DNA of 59,182 bases. Origin: Actinospineispora spinosispora DSM 44797. Lineage in GTDB: Bacteria; Actinomycetota; Actinomycetes; Mycobacteriales; Pseudonocardiaceae. A model generated the notes under the pieces. It was not told the DNA's origin. It did no database searches and saw only the letters and a list, made by a program, of their open reading frames with translations. How positions within the stretch are numbered: position 1 is the stretch's first letter; every line of letters starts with the position of its first letter. The stretch covers positions 1-59,182 of the forward strand of contig NZ_AUBB01000046.1 in assembly GCF_000429025.1 (NCBI RefSeq). Direction: 5' to 3'. Positions 32,300 to 40,749 of this stretch are shown in pieces. The translations under genes were made by a program, and so were the position numbers.

Positions 32300-33937
32300 C
32301 CCGGCGCGTTCCCTGAGCAGATAGCGCTGGAGCTTGCCGCTCGCGTTGCGCGGCAGCGCGTCGAGGAACTCCACGCGTCGCGGGTACTTGTACGGCGCGG
32401 CCACCCCTTTGACGAATGTCTGCAGCTCGGTGGCCGTCGCGGAGTCGGCCGCCGCACCGGCGCGCAGCACCACGTACGCGGCCACGATCGAGCCGCGCGC
32501 CTCGTCGGGGGCGGCGACCACCGCGCAGTCGACGACGTCCGGATGGCGCAGCAGCACCTCCTCGACCTCGGGACCGGCGATGTTGTAGCCGGACGAGACG
32601 ATCATGTCGTCGCTGCGTGCCTGGTAGATGAAGTAGCCGTCGCCGTCCCGGATGAACGTGTCGCCGGTGAGGTTCCAGCCGTCGCGCACGTAGCTGCCCT
32701 GCCTCGCGTCGTGCAGGTAGCGGCAACCGGTCGGGCCGCGCACCGCGAGCAGCCCGGGGACGCCGTCCGGCACCGGGCGGCCGTCGACGTCCAGCACGGC
32801 GGCCCGATAGCCGGGGACGACCTTGCCGGTCGCGCCGGGCCGGACGTCGTCGTCCGCGGCCGCGATGAACACGTGCAGCATCTCGGTCCCGCCGATCCCG
32901 TCGATCAGCCATCGGCCGGTGACCTGGTGGAACTCCCGCGCGACCGGCTCGGGCAGCGACTCGCCGGCCGACACGGCACGCCGCAGACCGCGCAGCTTCG
33001 TCGCGTGTCCGGAGGCGAGGATCGCCCGGTACGCGGTCGGCGCGGTGAACAACACCGTGACGCCGTGCTCGGTCGCGCGCTCGATCAACTCGATTGGGCT
33101 GGCCTTCTCCAGCAGCAAGGTCGCGGCTCCGGCGTGCATCGGGAACACCAGCAGGCCGCCGAGACCGAAGGTGAATGCCAGCGGTGGGCTGCCGGCGAAT
33201 ACGTCGTCCTTCTCGGGCCGCAGGACGTGCCGGGAGAACGTGTCGGCGATCGCCAGCAGGTCCCGGTGGAAGTGCATGGTGGCCTTCGGGCGTCCGGTCG
33301 TTCCCGAGGTGAAGGCGAGCAGTGCCACGTCGTCGGCCGCGGTCTCGATGTCGTCGAACGTCCCCGGCATCGCGCGCGCCAAGACTCCCAGCTCACCTCG
33401 TGAGTGTTGAGTATGGCTATAGCCACACTCAACACTCACGAGGTTGGTGCGGTAGGTGAGCATCGGGAGGCCGAGGGTGGCCAGCTCGTCGGTGAAGCGA
33501 TCGTCGACGAGTGCCAGTGTCGGGCCGCAGCTCTCGACGATCTTGGCCAGCTCGTGGGCGCGCAGCATCGGCATCGTGGTGACCGCGACCGCGCCTGCCT
33601 TCAGTACGCCGAACCAGCAGGCGACCAGCCACGGGTTGTTCGGTCCGCGCAGCAGGACCCGGTTGCCCGGCACCACACCCTGGGCGACCAGCACCGCGGC
33701 GATCTGGTTGGCCCTGGTCAGAAGCTCGCCGTAGGTCCAGTGCTCGGTCGGGGACAGCAGGCAGGGACGGTCGGCGCCGAACCGGGCGACCGTGTCGTCC
33801 AGCAGCCTGGTCGCCGCATTGAGCCGGTCCGGGTAGTGCAGCTCGGGCAGGTCGAAGACCAGCTCCGGCCACTGTGCGGGTGGCGGCAGGTTGTCCCGGC
33901 AGAACGTGTCGACGTGGGCGCTCGGCGAGAGGGACAC
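32246..33937 (-). CDS. Aryl-CoA ligase (2-aminobenzoate/salicylate-CoA ligase-like)
   Basis: A 563-residue ANL-family acid-CoA ligase. The ATP-binding motif is LAFTSGTTGRPKATMHFHRD; the YxxxD/GxR hinge region is FIYQARSDDMIVSSGYNI; the catalytic lysine is in LPRNASGKLQRYLLRE. The N-terminal PPPAQWPELVFDLPEL resembles 2-aminobenzoate- and benzoate-CoA ligases. It is the third gene of an operon with the nitrilase (2-base gap) and the hydroxylase. Residues about 165-181 (NLVSVECGYSHTQHSRG) are encoded by an inserted palindrome at 33395-33444. It overlaps the end of the convergent PaaX gene by 54 bases. Confidence 0.88.
   Translation of the reverse strand: MSLSPSAHVDTFCRDNLPPPAQWPELVFDLPELHYPDRLNAATRLLDDTVARFGADRPCLLSPTEHWTYGELLTRANQIAAVLVAQGVVPGNRVLLRGPNNPWLVACWFGVLKAGAVAVTTMPMLRAHELAKIVESCGPTLALVDDRFTDELATLGLPMLTYRTNLVSVECGYSHTQHSRGELGVLARAMPGTFDDIETAADDVALLAFTSGTTGRPKATMHFHRDLLAIADTFSRHVLRPEKDDVFAGSPPLAFTFGLGGLLVFPMHAGAATLLLEKASPIELIERATEHGVTVLFTAPTAYRAILASGHATKLRGLRRAVSAGESLPEPVAREFHQVTGRWLIDGIGGTEMLHVFIAAADDDVRPGATGKVVPGYRAAVLDVDGRPVPDGVPGLLAVRGPTGCRYLHDARQGSYVRDGWNLTGDTFIRDGDGYFIYQARSDDMIVSSGYNIAGPEVEEVLLRHPDVVDCAVVAAPDEARGSIVAAYVVLRAGAAADSATATELQTFVKGVAAPYKYPRRVEFLDALPRNASGKLQRYLLRERAGSQVAQSVLGGGARKALA
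33395..33444. repeat. CGTGAGTG palindrome inside the aryl-CoA ligase gene
   Basis: A 50-base near-perfect palindrome (24 of 25 base pairs) starting ACCTCGTGAGTGTTGAGT, in coding sequence. It belongs to the family also seen at 34993, 38454 and 49813, which are all intergenic or at gene ends. Confidence 0.85.
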
Positions 33938-33939
33938 GG

Positions 33940-34953
33940 TCAGGCCTCCGGCAGCTCGATGTGTGGAACCTCGGGTCCCTCGGGTCTGCCGGTGACCACC
34001 AACGGTTGCTGCGGGGTCGCGTTCAGGTGCAGCTGGAAGACGTCGAACCGGTTGTAGTGGCCGATGATGTCGTGCATCTGTTTCGGCTGTATGCAGCGTG
34101 CGAGGTCGATCTCGCCGTACACGATGCCGACCGTGTCGACCAGCGGCTCGGACACCGGACGTCCGTCCGGACCGAAGATGCCGGACAGCGCGTTGCGTTT
34201 GCGTTCCAGCTGGTCACGGACGGCCTGGTCGTCGCAGGCGATCTCCTCGATCATCTCCGGTGAGATCGTCGAGCAGGACACGACGGAGAACAGCTTGCCC
34301 TCGAACGCGTGCGCCGCCGTGCGGATGGAGATCGCCTCGGCCATGTCGTAGTCGGCCGGGGCGACGGGCAGCGCGATGTAGTTGGCGACGTGTACCTGCT
34401 CGCCCTGGGCCAGCAGTGCGAACCTGGCGAGGGTGTTGGTGTTCTCGCCGCAGGCCAGCGCCCCGATGCGGCCCAGCTCGGTGTCGTGCACGCGCAGTGA
34501 GCTGCCGTCGCCGTTCGTCCAGGTGAGCTTCTCCGCCCAGGTCGGGACGAGCTTGCGGTGCAGGCCGAGCAGCTCACCGCTCGAGGAGATGGTGAGCACC
34601 GTGTTGTACAGGACGCCGAAGCTGTGCCTGCCGCGTTCGTTGACCCCGATGACCACCGTGACCTTGTGCCGTCGGGCCGCGGCGCACAGCTCGACGACCT
34701 CGGGGCCGGGGATGTCGATCGCCGCCCGGTACAGCTTCTCGAACCACGGTGAGCCCTGTACCGGGTTCATCGTCCAGTTCCAGTACGGATAGCCCGGCAC
34801 GAACACTTCGGGGAACGCCACGAGCGATGCCCCGTTGCCGGCGGCCTCTTCGATCAACCGGACGGCCTTGTCGACGGTGGCCGAGGCGTCGAGGAACACT
34901 GGGCTGTCCTGCACGGCGGCAGCGGTGAACCGGGGCAGCTCCAACATGGTCAT
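33940..34953 (-). CDS. Nitrilase
   Basis: A 337-residue CN-hydrolase. The Glu-Lys-Cys triad is visible: Glu49 in AFPEVFVPGYPYWNW, Lys134 in GLHRKLVPTWAEKL and Cys168 in GALACGENTN. The long FVPGYPYWNW and HRKLVPT blocks are typical of true nitrilases rather than amidases. It converts a nitrile to the acid and ammonia in the cytosol. Being between the hydroxylase and the aryl-CoA ligase, it probably feeds an aromatic acid (for example from a benzonitrile or indole-derived nitrile) to the ligase. Confidence 0.9.
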   Translation of the reverse strand: MTMLELPRFTAAAVQDSPVFLDASATVDKAVRLIEEAAGNGASLVAFPEVFVPGYPYWNWTMNPVQGSPWFEKLYRAAIDIPGPEVVELCAAARRHKVTVVIGVNERGRHSFGVLYNTVLTISSSGELLGLHRKLVPTWAEKLTWTNGDGSSLRVHDTELGRIGALACGENTNTLARFALLAQGEQVHVANYIALPVAPADYDMAEAISIRTAAHAFEGKLFSVVSCSTISPEMIEEIACDDQAVRDQLERKRNALSGIFGPDGRPVSEPLVDTVGIVYGEIDLARCIQPKQMHDIIGHYNRFDVFQLHLNATPQQPLVVTGRPEGPEVPHIELPEA

Positions 34954-34992
34954 CGGTCCTCACCTCGAAGTAGCGAAAGCGCAGGTCAGAGG

Positions 34993-35036
34993 CCGTGAGT
35001 GGCGAGTGGTCCCAGGGGACCACTCGCCACTCACGG
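34993..35036. repeat. CGTGAGTG palindrome at the hydroxylase gene end
   Basis: Perfect 21-bp arms (34993-35013 and 35016-35036) around AG; the left arm starts CCGTGAGTGGCGAGTGGTCC. It covers the stop codon of the oxidoreductase gene and could act as a terminator or attenuator before the nitrilase gene. Confidence 0.85.
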
Positions 35037-37250
35037 GTTGTGGGGGTGCCAGCGGCGGTGGATGTCGGGGGTGCGGCGCAGCGTCAGGCGGGGACGCTCG
35101 TGGTCGGACTTGCGGACCGGGGGCGGGGTGGCGCCCGCGCGGTAGTGGGCGGGCCATTCGGCGCCCGGGCCCCGGTAGCCGAGCTCGGCCGCTGCGTGCA
35201 GTGCCCAGGCCGGGTCGTGCAGGGCGGCGCGGCCGATCGCCACCAGGTCCGCGCGCCCGGCGAGGACGATCGAGGTCGCGTCGTCCTGGCCGGAGATGCC
35301 GCCGACCGCGATCGTCGGGATGCCGGTGTCGTGCCGGATGCGTTCGGCGAACGGGGTCTGGAAGCTGCGCCCGTACGCGGGACGTTCGTGCGCGACCACC
35401 TCGCCGCTGGACACGTCGATCGCGTCCGCGCCGTGTTCGGCCAGCTCACCGGCGATACGGACGGCGTCGGCGATCGTCGTACCGCCGGGCGCCCAGTCGA
35501 CGGCGGAGATGCGCACCAGGATCGGTTTGTCGGCGGGCCACTGCTCGCGGACCGCGTCGAGCACGTCGAGGGGGAAGCGCAGCCGGGCGTGCAGGTCACC
35601 GCCGTGGGGGTTGGTGAGCGGGGACAGCAGACCGGACAGCAGGTGGCCGTGACCTGCCTGCAGCTCCAGTACGTCGAAGCCGGCCGCATCGGCGCGTGTC
35701 GCCGCCTCGGCGAACCGCTGCCGCACCAGCCGAGGGTCCGGCTCACTCCCGATGGATTTCGCACCGGCATGGGTGAGCTGCACTCCGATCAGCGCGTCCG
35801 ACACCCGGTGCACCCGGTCGACGATCGCGCGCCAGGCCTCGGTCTGGCTCTCGGTGTACAGCCCGGCGCAGCCCTCGGACGGGCGGCCGTCGGCGCTCAC
35901 CGAGGTCATGCCGGCCAGCACCAACCCCGAGCCACCCAGTGCCGTACTCGCCAGCCACAGCGCTTCCTCGTCGCCGGGGATGCCGTCCCGCGCGGTGTCG
36001 GTGCTGATCGGGGCGGTGACGATCCGGTTGCGCAGCTGCGCCTTCCCGAGCGCGAACGGCTGGAACAGCGGCGGCGCGGTACTGCCGTGCTGCTCGCCGA
36101 ACCAGCTGCTCACGCCGTCGACGTACGCACGATCCCGCAGCCGCAGGTTGTCGTGGGTGACCCGGCGGCTGCGGGTGAGCAGGTTGAACGCGAACTGCTG
36201 CGTGTCCTGGCCGACGACGTGCGCAATGTCCTCGAACCACTCCAGGCTGGCCTGCGCGGCGCGCTGGGTGCTGGCCACGACCGGCTCGCGCTCCGCCTGA
36301 TACGCCTCTAGTGCGGCGCTGACCTGCGGGTTCTCGTTCAGGCATGCGGCGAGTGACAGCGCGTCCTCCATGGCCAGCTTCGTGCCGGAGCCGATGGAGA
36401 AGTGCGCGGTGTGCGCGGCGTCGCCGAGCAGCACGACGTTGTTCCGGTGCCAGGTCTCGTTGCGGACCACGGTGAACCGGACCCACTTCGAGTTGTTCGC
36501 GATGAGCCGCGCGCCGCCCAGGTCGGCGGCGAAGATGTCGGCGATCCGGTCGATGCCGGTCTGGTCGCTGACCCCGGGCGGCAGGTTCGCGCCCTCGGCC
36601 GCGTCGAGACCCGTGGCCCGCCAGGTCTGCTCGTTGACCTCGACGATGAACGTGCTGCGCGAGGTACTGAACGGGTAGGCGTGCACCTGCATCGGGCCGT
36701 GCTCGGTGTCCGCGATCAGGAACGTGAAGGCGTCGAAGACCTTGTCGGTACCCAGCCACATGTAGCGCGCACCCCGGGCGTCGAGCGAGGGCCGGAAGTC
36801 GTCGGCGTAGCGGGCACGGATGGCCGAGTTGGCGCCGTCCGCCGCCACGACCAGGTCGAACTCGGATTCCAGGACCTCGATGTCCGGTGCCGTCGTCGAG
36901 TAGTGGACGTCGACCCCGACCTCGGTGCAGCGGCGTTGCAGCAGCTGCAGGAGGACCTTGCGGTTGATCGCGGCGAAGCCGTGCCCACCGGAGGTGACGG
37001 TCTGGCCCCGGTGCACGACGTCGATGTCCGACCAGCGCGCGAAGTTGCGGGCCACCTCGGCGAACAGAACCGGGTCCGCGGCCTCGATGCCGCCGAGCGT
37101 CTCGTCGGAGAACACCACGCCGAAGCCGAAGGTGTCGTCGGCCGCGTTGCGCTCCCAGACCACGACCTCACGGCCCGGGTCGAGCTGCTTGGCCAGCGCG
37201 GCGAAGTACAGCCCGCCGGGTCCGCCACCCACCACGGCGATCCGCATCAA
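35031..37250 (-). CDS. Bifunctional salicylyl-CoA 5-hydroxylase / aminobenzoyl-CoA monooxygenase-reductase type enzyme
   Basis: A 739-residue fusion. The N-terminal half (about 1-360) is an FAD aromatic hydroxylase with VVGGGPGGLYFAALAKQ and LLGDAAHTAHFSIGSG. The C-terminal half (about 370-720) is an old-yellow-enzyme FMN domain (FALGKAQLRNRIVTAPIS, VQLTHAG, YGRSFQTPFAERIR, AIGRAALHDPAW). This architecture is that of 2-aminobenzoyl-CoA monooxygenase/reductase and of salicylyl-CoA 5-hydroxylase. With gentisate dioxygenase divergently next to it, hydroxylation of salicylyl-CoA to gentisyl-CoA is the best guess. First gene of the minus-strand operon. Confidence 0.88.
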   Translation of the reverse strand: MMRIAVVGGGPGGLYFAALAKQLDPGREVVVWERNAADDTFGFGVVFSDETLGGIEAADPVLFAEVARNFARWSDIDVVHRGQTVTSGGHGFAAINRKVLLQLLQRRCTEVGVDVHYSTTAPDIEVLESEFDLVVAADGANSAIRARYADDFRPSLDARGARYMWLGTDKVFDAFTFLIADTEHGPMQVHAYPFSTSRSTFIVEVNEQTWRATGLDAAEGANLPPGVSDQTGIDRIADIFAADLGGARLIANNSKWVRFTVVRNETWHRNNVVLLGDAAHTAHFSIGSGTKLAMEDALSLAACLNENPQVSAALEAYQAEREPVVASTQRAAQASLEWFEDIAHVVGQDTQQFAFNLLTRSRRVTHDNLRLRDRAYVDGVSSWFGEQHGSTAPPLFQPFALGKAQLRNRIVTAPISTDTARDGIPGDEEALWLASTALGGSGLVLAGMTSVSADGRPSEGCAGLYTESQTEAWRAIVDRVHRVSDALIGVQLTHAGAKSIGSEPDPRLVRQRFAEAATRADAAGFDVLELQAGHGHLLSGLLSPLTNPHGGDLHARLRFPLDVLDAVREQWPADKPILVRISAVDWAPGGTTIADAVRIAGELAEHGADAIDVSSGEVVAHERPAYGRSFQTPFAERIRHDTGIPTIAVGGISGQDDATSIVLAGRADLVAIGRAALHDPAWALHAAAELGYRGPGAEWPAHYRAGATPPPVRKSDHERPRLTLRRTPDIHRRWHPHNP

Positions 37251-37284
37251 ATGCTCCTTCGGTTTCCGTCGTCACGTGGCCGCT

Positions 37285-37297
37285 ACTGTAGTACAGT
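37285..37297. promoter_or_regulatory. Putative operator in the hydroxylase-gentisate dioxygenase divergent promoter
   Basis: ACTGTA-G-TACAGT is a perfect 6-bp inverted repeat in the 88-base gap between the two divergent catabolic operons. It is the best candidate for PaaX-type control of both. Confidence 0.5.
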
Positions 37298-37338
37298 TTA
37301 CGAACGTCAGAAAGACGCTATATGCGTGAGGAGAGGTC

Positions 37339-38463
37339 ATGGCCAACCGGGACGACATGCTCGGCCGGGCTCGGGTCACCGACACCGCCGAGCTCGAGGC
37401 GTACTACGAGAAGCTGGCGAAGCTCGAGGCCGGCGCACTGTGGACGATCGCCAACAAGATCGAGCCCTGGTACCCGCAGCCGCAGTCCAAGCCGGTCAAG
37501 TGGAGCTTCGCCGAGCTGCGCCCGCTCGTGCTCGAAGCGCTGAACCTGGTCAGCGGAGACGACGCGGGCCGGAGGGTTGTGGCGCTGTACAACCCGGAGC
37601 GCCGCGACATCGCCGCGACCGTGGGGCTGCTCTACACCGGGCTGCAGGTCATGGGGCCCGGCGAGTCGATGACCGCGCACCGCCACCAGGCCGCCGCGCT
37701 GCGGTTCGTCCTCGAAGGCACCGGAGCGTGGACGATCGTCGACGGCCAGAAGCTCAAGGTCGGTCCCCGGGACTTCGCGATCACCCCGAACTGGACCTGG
37801 CACGAACACGGCAACGAGGGCATCGAAGGTGTCGACGGGCCGGTCATCTGGCAGGACGGCCTCGACATTCCGCTGGTCAACGCCCTGGACGCGCCGTTCT
37901 ACGAGGTCCACCCCGACGTCTACCAGAAGCAGGTCGGCGTGGTGAACTCCTCGCTGCTGACCTACGGCGCCGGTCAGCTGCGCCCCTTCGGCGACACCTG
38001 GGGCAAGAGCCACTCGCCGCTGCTCGCCTACCCGTGGGAGCCCACCTACGAGGCGCTGCTGAATGCCGCGAAGGCCACCGACGGGTCACCGTACGACGGC
38101 ATCATCATGGAGTACAGCAACCCGCTGACCGGCGGATCCGTCATGCCGACGATGAGCGCGCACATGCAGCTGCTCCGCGCGGGTGAGTCGACGCTCGCGC
38201 ACCGGCAGGTCGGCTCGAAGATCTACACGGCCGCCAAGGGCAGCGGCACATCCATCGTCGCGGGTCAGCGCATCGACTGGTCCGAGGGCGACATCTTCTG
38301 CGTCCCGTCCTGGGCCTGGCACGAGCACGCCAACGCCAGCCGCTCCGACGACGCCTGCCTGTTCTCGTTCAACGACTTCCCGGTGATGCGTGCGCTCGGC
38401 TTCTGGCGCGAAGAGGCCTACACCGACAACAACGGCCACCAGCCCGTCGCCACCCGTGAGTGA
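37339..38463 (+). CDS. Gentisate 1,2-dioxygenase
   Basis: A 374-residue bicupin Fe(II) dioxygenase that opens the gentisate ring to maleylpyruvate. The N-terminal cupin carries the iron ligands in MTAHRHQAAALRFVLEG and NWTWHEHGNEG; the second cupin has LAHRQVGSKIYTAAKG and SWAWHEHAN. ATG at 37339 follows GAGGAGAGG. It starts a plus-strand operon with the hydrolase and thioesterase genes. Its stop codon lies inside a CGTGAGTG palindrome. The assignment is firm. Confidence 0.93.
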   Translation: MANRDDMLGRARVTDTAELEAYYEKLAKLEAGALWTIANKIEPWYPQPQSKPVKWSFAELRPLVLEALNLVSGDDAGRRVVALYNPERRDIAATVGLLYTGLQVMGPGESMTAHRHQAAALRFVLEGTGAWTIVDGQKLKVGPRDFAITPNWTWHEHGNEGIEGVDGPVIWQDGLDIPLVNALDAPFYEVHPDVYQKQVGVVNSSLLTYGAGQLRPFGDTWGKSHSPLLAYPWEPTYEALLNAAKATDGSPYDGIIMEYSNPLTGGSVMPTMSAHMQLLRAGESTLAHRQVGSKIYTAAKGSGTSIVAGQRIDWSEGDIFCVPSWAWHEHANASRSDDACLFSFNDFPVMRALGFWREEAYTDNNGHQPVATRE

Positions 38464-38497
38464 GTTGGGCTGCCCTGGCAACCCAACTCACTCACGG
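38454..38497. repeat. CGTGAGTG palindrome at the gentisate dioxygenase end
   Basis: Perfect 16-bp arms (38454-38469 and 38482-38497, left arm CCGTGAGTGAGTTGGG) with an inner TGCC/GGCA pair. It spans the dioxygenase stop codon and precedes the next ribosome binding site. Confidence 0.8.
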
Positions 38498-38523
38498 CAT
38501 GTGACCTGCGTAAGGAGCTCTCG

Positions 38524-39393
38524 ATGTTGCTTGTGACCTTCTCCGACGACCGGACCGCTCGGCCGGGCATCTTGCGGGACGGAGGTGTCGTCGATCTCGG
38601 CGAGGGCTACGGCACGCTGAGCGACGTCGTCGTCGCCGGGGCGGCTCTGCTCGAGAAGATCGCTGTCCGGTTCGCCGATGCTCCGGTCCTGCCGCTGGAC
38701 ACAGTTCGGCTGCACGCCCCGTTGCGGCCCGGCAAAATTGTCGGTGTCGGCCTGAACTATGTGGAGCATGTCGAGGAATCCAGCCGCACCCTGGACACCG
38801 CGAAGGACCTGCCGACGCGTCCGGTCCTGTTCTCCAAGCCGGCCACCGCCGTGGTCGGGCCGGACGAGCCGATCCAGCACGACGGTGACCTGACCTCCCA
38901 GCTCGACTGGGAGTGCGAGCTGGCGGTCGTGATCGGTCGTACCGCGCGGCGGGTGAGTGTCGACGACGCGCTGGACCACGTGTTCGGCTACAGCATCGTC
39001 AACGACATCAGCGCCCGTGACCAGCGGCGATCCGGGCAGTGGTTCTTCTCGAAGGGCCAGGACAGCTACGCGCCGTTCGGCCCGGCGATCCGTACCGCGG
39101 ACGAGCTGCCCGATCCGCAGACCCTGGACCTGGGGCTCAAGGTCAACGGTGAGGTGATGCAGAAGGGCAACAGCAAGCACATGCTGTTCCCGGTCGCCCA
39201 GCTGATCGCGGACATCACCTCCGGCATGACCCTCGAGCCGGGCGACGTCATCGCGACCGGTTCGCCGCAGGGGGTCGGCGCGGCACAGAACCCGCCCCGG
39301 TTCCTGAAGCCGGGTGACGTCGTCGAGGCGACCATCGAGGGCATCGGCACCCTGCGCAACCCTGTCGTCGACAGCCGAGTGGATGCCCGGTGA
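38524..39393 (+). CDS. Fumarylacetoacetate hydrolase family protein (fumarylpyruvate or maleylpyruvate hydrolase)
   Basis: A 289-residue FAH-fold hydrolase. Metal ligands are in LDWECELAVVIG and the catalytic block in YSIVNDISARDQR; GDVIATGSPQGVG is also conserved. In gentisate pathways such enzymes split fumarylpyruvate into fumarate and pyruvate. ATG at 38524 follows TAAGGAG (38511-38517). Its last 4 bases overlap the thioesterase start (GTGA). Whether it takes the maleyl or fumaryl isomer depends on the presence of an isomerase. Confidence 0.9.
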   Translation: MLLVTFSDDRTARPGILRDGGVVDLGEGYGTLSDVVVAGAALLEKIAVRFADAPVLPLDTVRLHAPLRPGKIVGVGLNYVEHVEESSRTLDTAKDLPTRPVLFSKPATAVVGPDEPIQHDGDLTSQLDWECELAVVIGRTARRVSVDDALDHVFGYSIVNDISARDQRRSGQWFFSKGQDSYAPFGPAIRTADELPDPQTLDLGLKVNGEVMQKGNSKHMLFPVAQLIADITSGMTLEPGDVIATGSPQGVGAAQNPPRFLKPGDVVEATIEGIGTLRNPVVDSRVDAR

Positions 39394-39770
39394 CCAGCAT
39401 CATCGTGCACCGCAAGGTCGAATGGCACGACACCGACGCGGCCGGGCACCATCATCACGGCGCGGTGCTGCGCTGGGTGGAAGCGGCCGAGGCGGAGCTG
39501 CTGCGCAGCCGCGGTGTGTCCGACCTGTTCGGCCGGATCCCCCGGGTGCACTACGAGGTCGACTACCGCGACCGGCTGTGGTTCGGCCAGGACATCGAGA
39601 TCGAGCTGGCGGTAGCGAAGGTCGGGGAGAAGTCGATCCGCTACGAGTTCGAGGTGCGCGGCGGCGCGGCGGTGGCCGCTGCCGGGAACATGGTGATCGC
39701 CATGGCTGCGCCCGACTCGCCACGCGCGGTGCCCTGGTCTCCAGAGGTCCGAGCCGCCCTCGCCCCCTGA
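39390..39770 (+). CDS. Hot-dog acyl-CoA thioesterase (4-HBT family)
   Basis: A 126-residue hot-dog-fold thioesterase. The motif WHDTDAAGHHHHGAVLRWVEAAE includes the active-site Asp and the helix of the 4-hydroxybenzoyl-CoA thioesterase family. It starts with GTG overlapping the FAH stop. In this cluster it would release gentisate from gentisyl-CoA, which the ligase/hydroxylase route needs before ring cleavage. Substrate is inferred from context. Confidence 0.85.
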   Translation: MTSIIVHRKVEWHDTDAAGHHHHGAVLRWVEAAEAELLRSRGVSDLFGRIPRVHYEVDYRDRLWFGQDIEIELAVAKVGEKSIRYEFEVRGGAAVAAAGNMVIAMAAPDSPRAVPWSPEVRAALAP

Positions 39771-39802
39771 CAAATCCCGTCGCGGGTTGTGGCTGTGCTG
39801 CG

Positions 39803-40240
39803 TCAGTGCTCGGTTGCCAGTAGGTCGGCGGGCCGGGCGATGTTGTCCGGGTCGGACGCGGCCGCCATGACTCGGCGCGCGGTGGTGTCGTCGGTCTCGG
39901 GCGGCACGACCAGCAGGGTGACCCGATGACTGTTCCCGACCACGTCCACCGTGTCCGGATGTTGAGTGCGGTACCCGGCGAGGTGAACGAGACCGCCCGG
40001 TGTCCGAAGCGCGCGCACGGTGAGGCCCCAGGTGGCCAGGTGGTAACTGATCCGTTCGACCGTCCCGAGCTCACCGGGCAGCTCCGCGAGCAGCGCGGGG
40101 ACCTCGGCGGCGAGATCGCGGGACGCGGGGCGCCAGGCGCCGTCCACGTATCCGGTCGAGCGTGCTCCGGCCACCACATCGGGTTTGAGCTCGAGCAGCG
40201 AACTGGTGGACTGGGTGCTGGTGTTCGGGGCCGACGTCAT
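39803..40240 (-). CDS. DUF5994 family protein
   Basis: A 145-residue actinobacterial protein with GYVDGAWRPASRDLAAEVPALLAELPG and VERISYHLATWGLTVRAL, matching the DUF5994 pattern. It has no known function. ATG at 40240 follows a GGGGG ribosome binding site. It is convergent with the thioesterase gene and divergent from the small RGCVC gene. Confidence 0.72.
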   Translation of the reverse strand: MTSAPNTSTQSTSSLLELKPDVVAGARSTGYVDGAWRPASRDLAAEVPALLAELPGELGTVERISYHLATWGLTVRALRTPGGLVHLAGYRTQHPDTVDVVGNSHRVTLLVVPPETDDTTARRVMAAASDPDNIARPADLLATEH

Positions 40241-40478
40241 GCCGGTGCCCCCGTCCCCGGCCGCCGAGCGGCCGACTTGTGGGAAACCTGAGGACGGCGC
40301 CGGTTTGACCACCAGCACGCGAAATACCCTCAGTATCACCGACCTTACGCCGCCGCGGCACCGGTGGTGGCCGGGTAGACTGGGGTCTGTCCTGGTCGAT
40401 CAGCATGTCTCCGACGTGCCGCGCCAGGAGTTCGATTTTCTCGCCGACGGCTCGTCGGCGGAGTCAGGGTCGATAAGC

Positions 40479-40718
40479 ATGACGACCGAGTTCCACGAAC
40501 GATCGTCTGGTTCAGACCAGTCCGATGCCTGCGAAGCCTGTGGCCACGACGAGGCCGCCCACGATGTGACCGCGACCCGGTACTGCGCGGCGACCGTCGC
40601 GCGCGGGACCGAGCGGGGTTGTGTCTGCCGAGGTCAGGAGGCTGCGCCGAAGGCGGCGGCGGCACCGGGGCGCACCGGGGCGCCGATGTACGGGCGGGGC
40701 AGGTTCAGCGGCAAGTAG
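40479..40718 (+). CDS. RGCVC family small protein
   Basis: A 79-residue protein with CEACGHDEAAHD, ATRYCAATV and the family-naming RGCVCRG. The four to five cysteines and the His suggest a zinc-binding knuckle. The function is unknown. ATG at 40479; no strong ribosome binding site is seen. It is 31 bases upstream of the DUF664 gene on the same strand. Confidence 0.65.
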   Translation: MTTEFHERSSGSDQSDACEACGHDEAAHDVTATRYCAATVARGTERGCVCRGQEAAPKAAAAPGRTGAPMYGRGRFSGK

Positions 40719-40749
40719 AACTGTCGGCCCCTCTGGGTACCGTCGGGGT

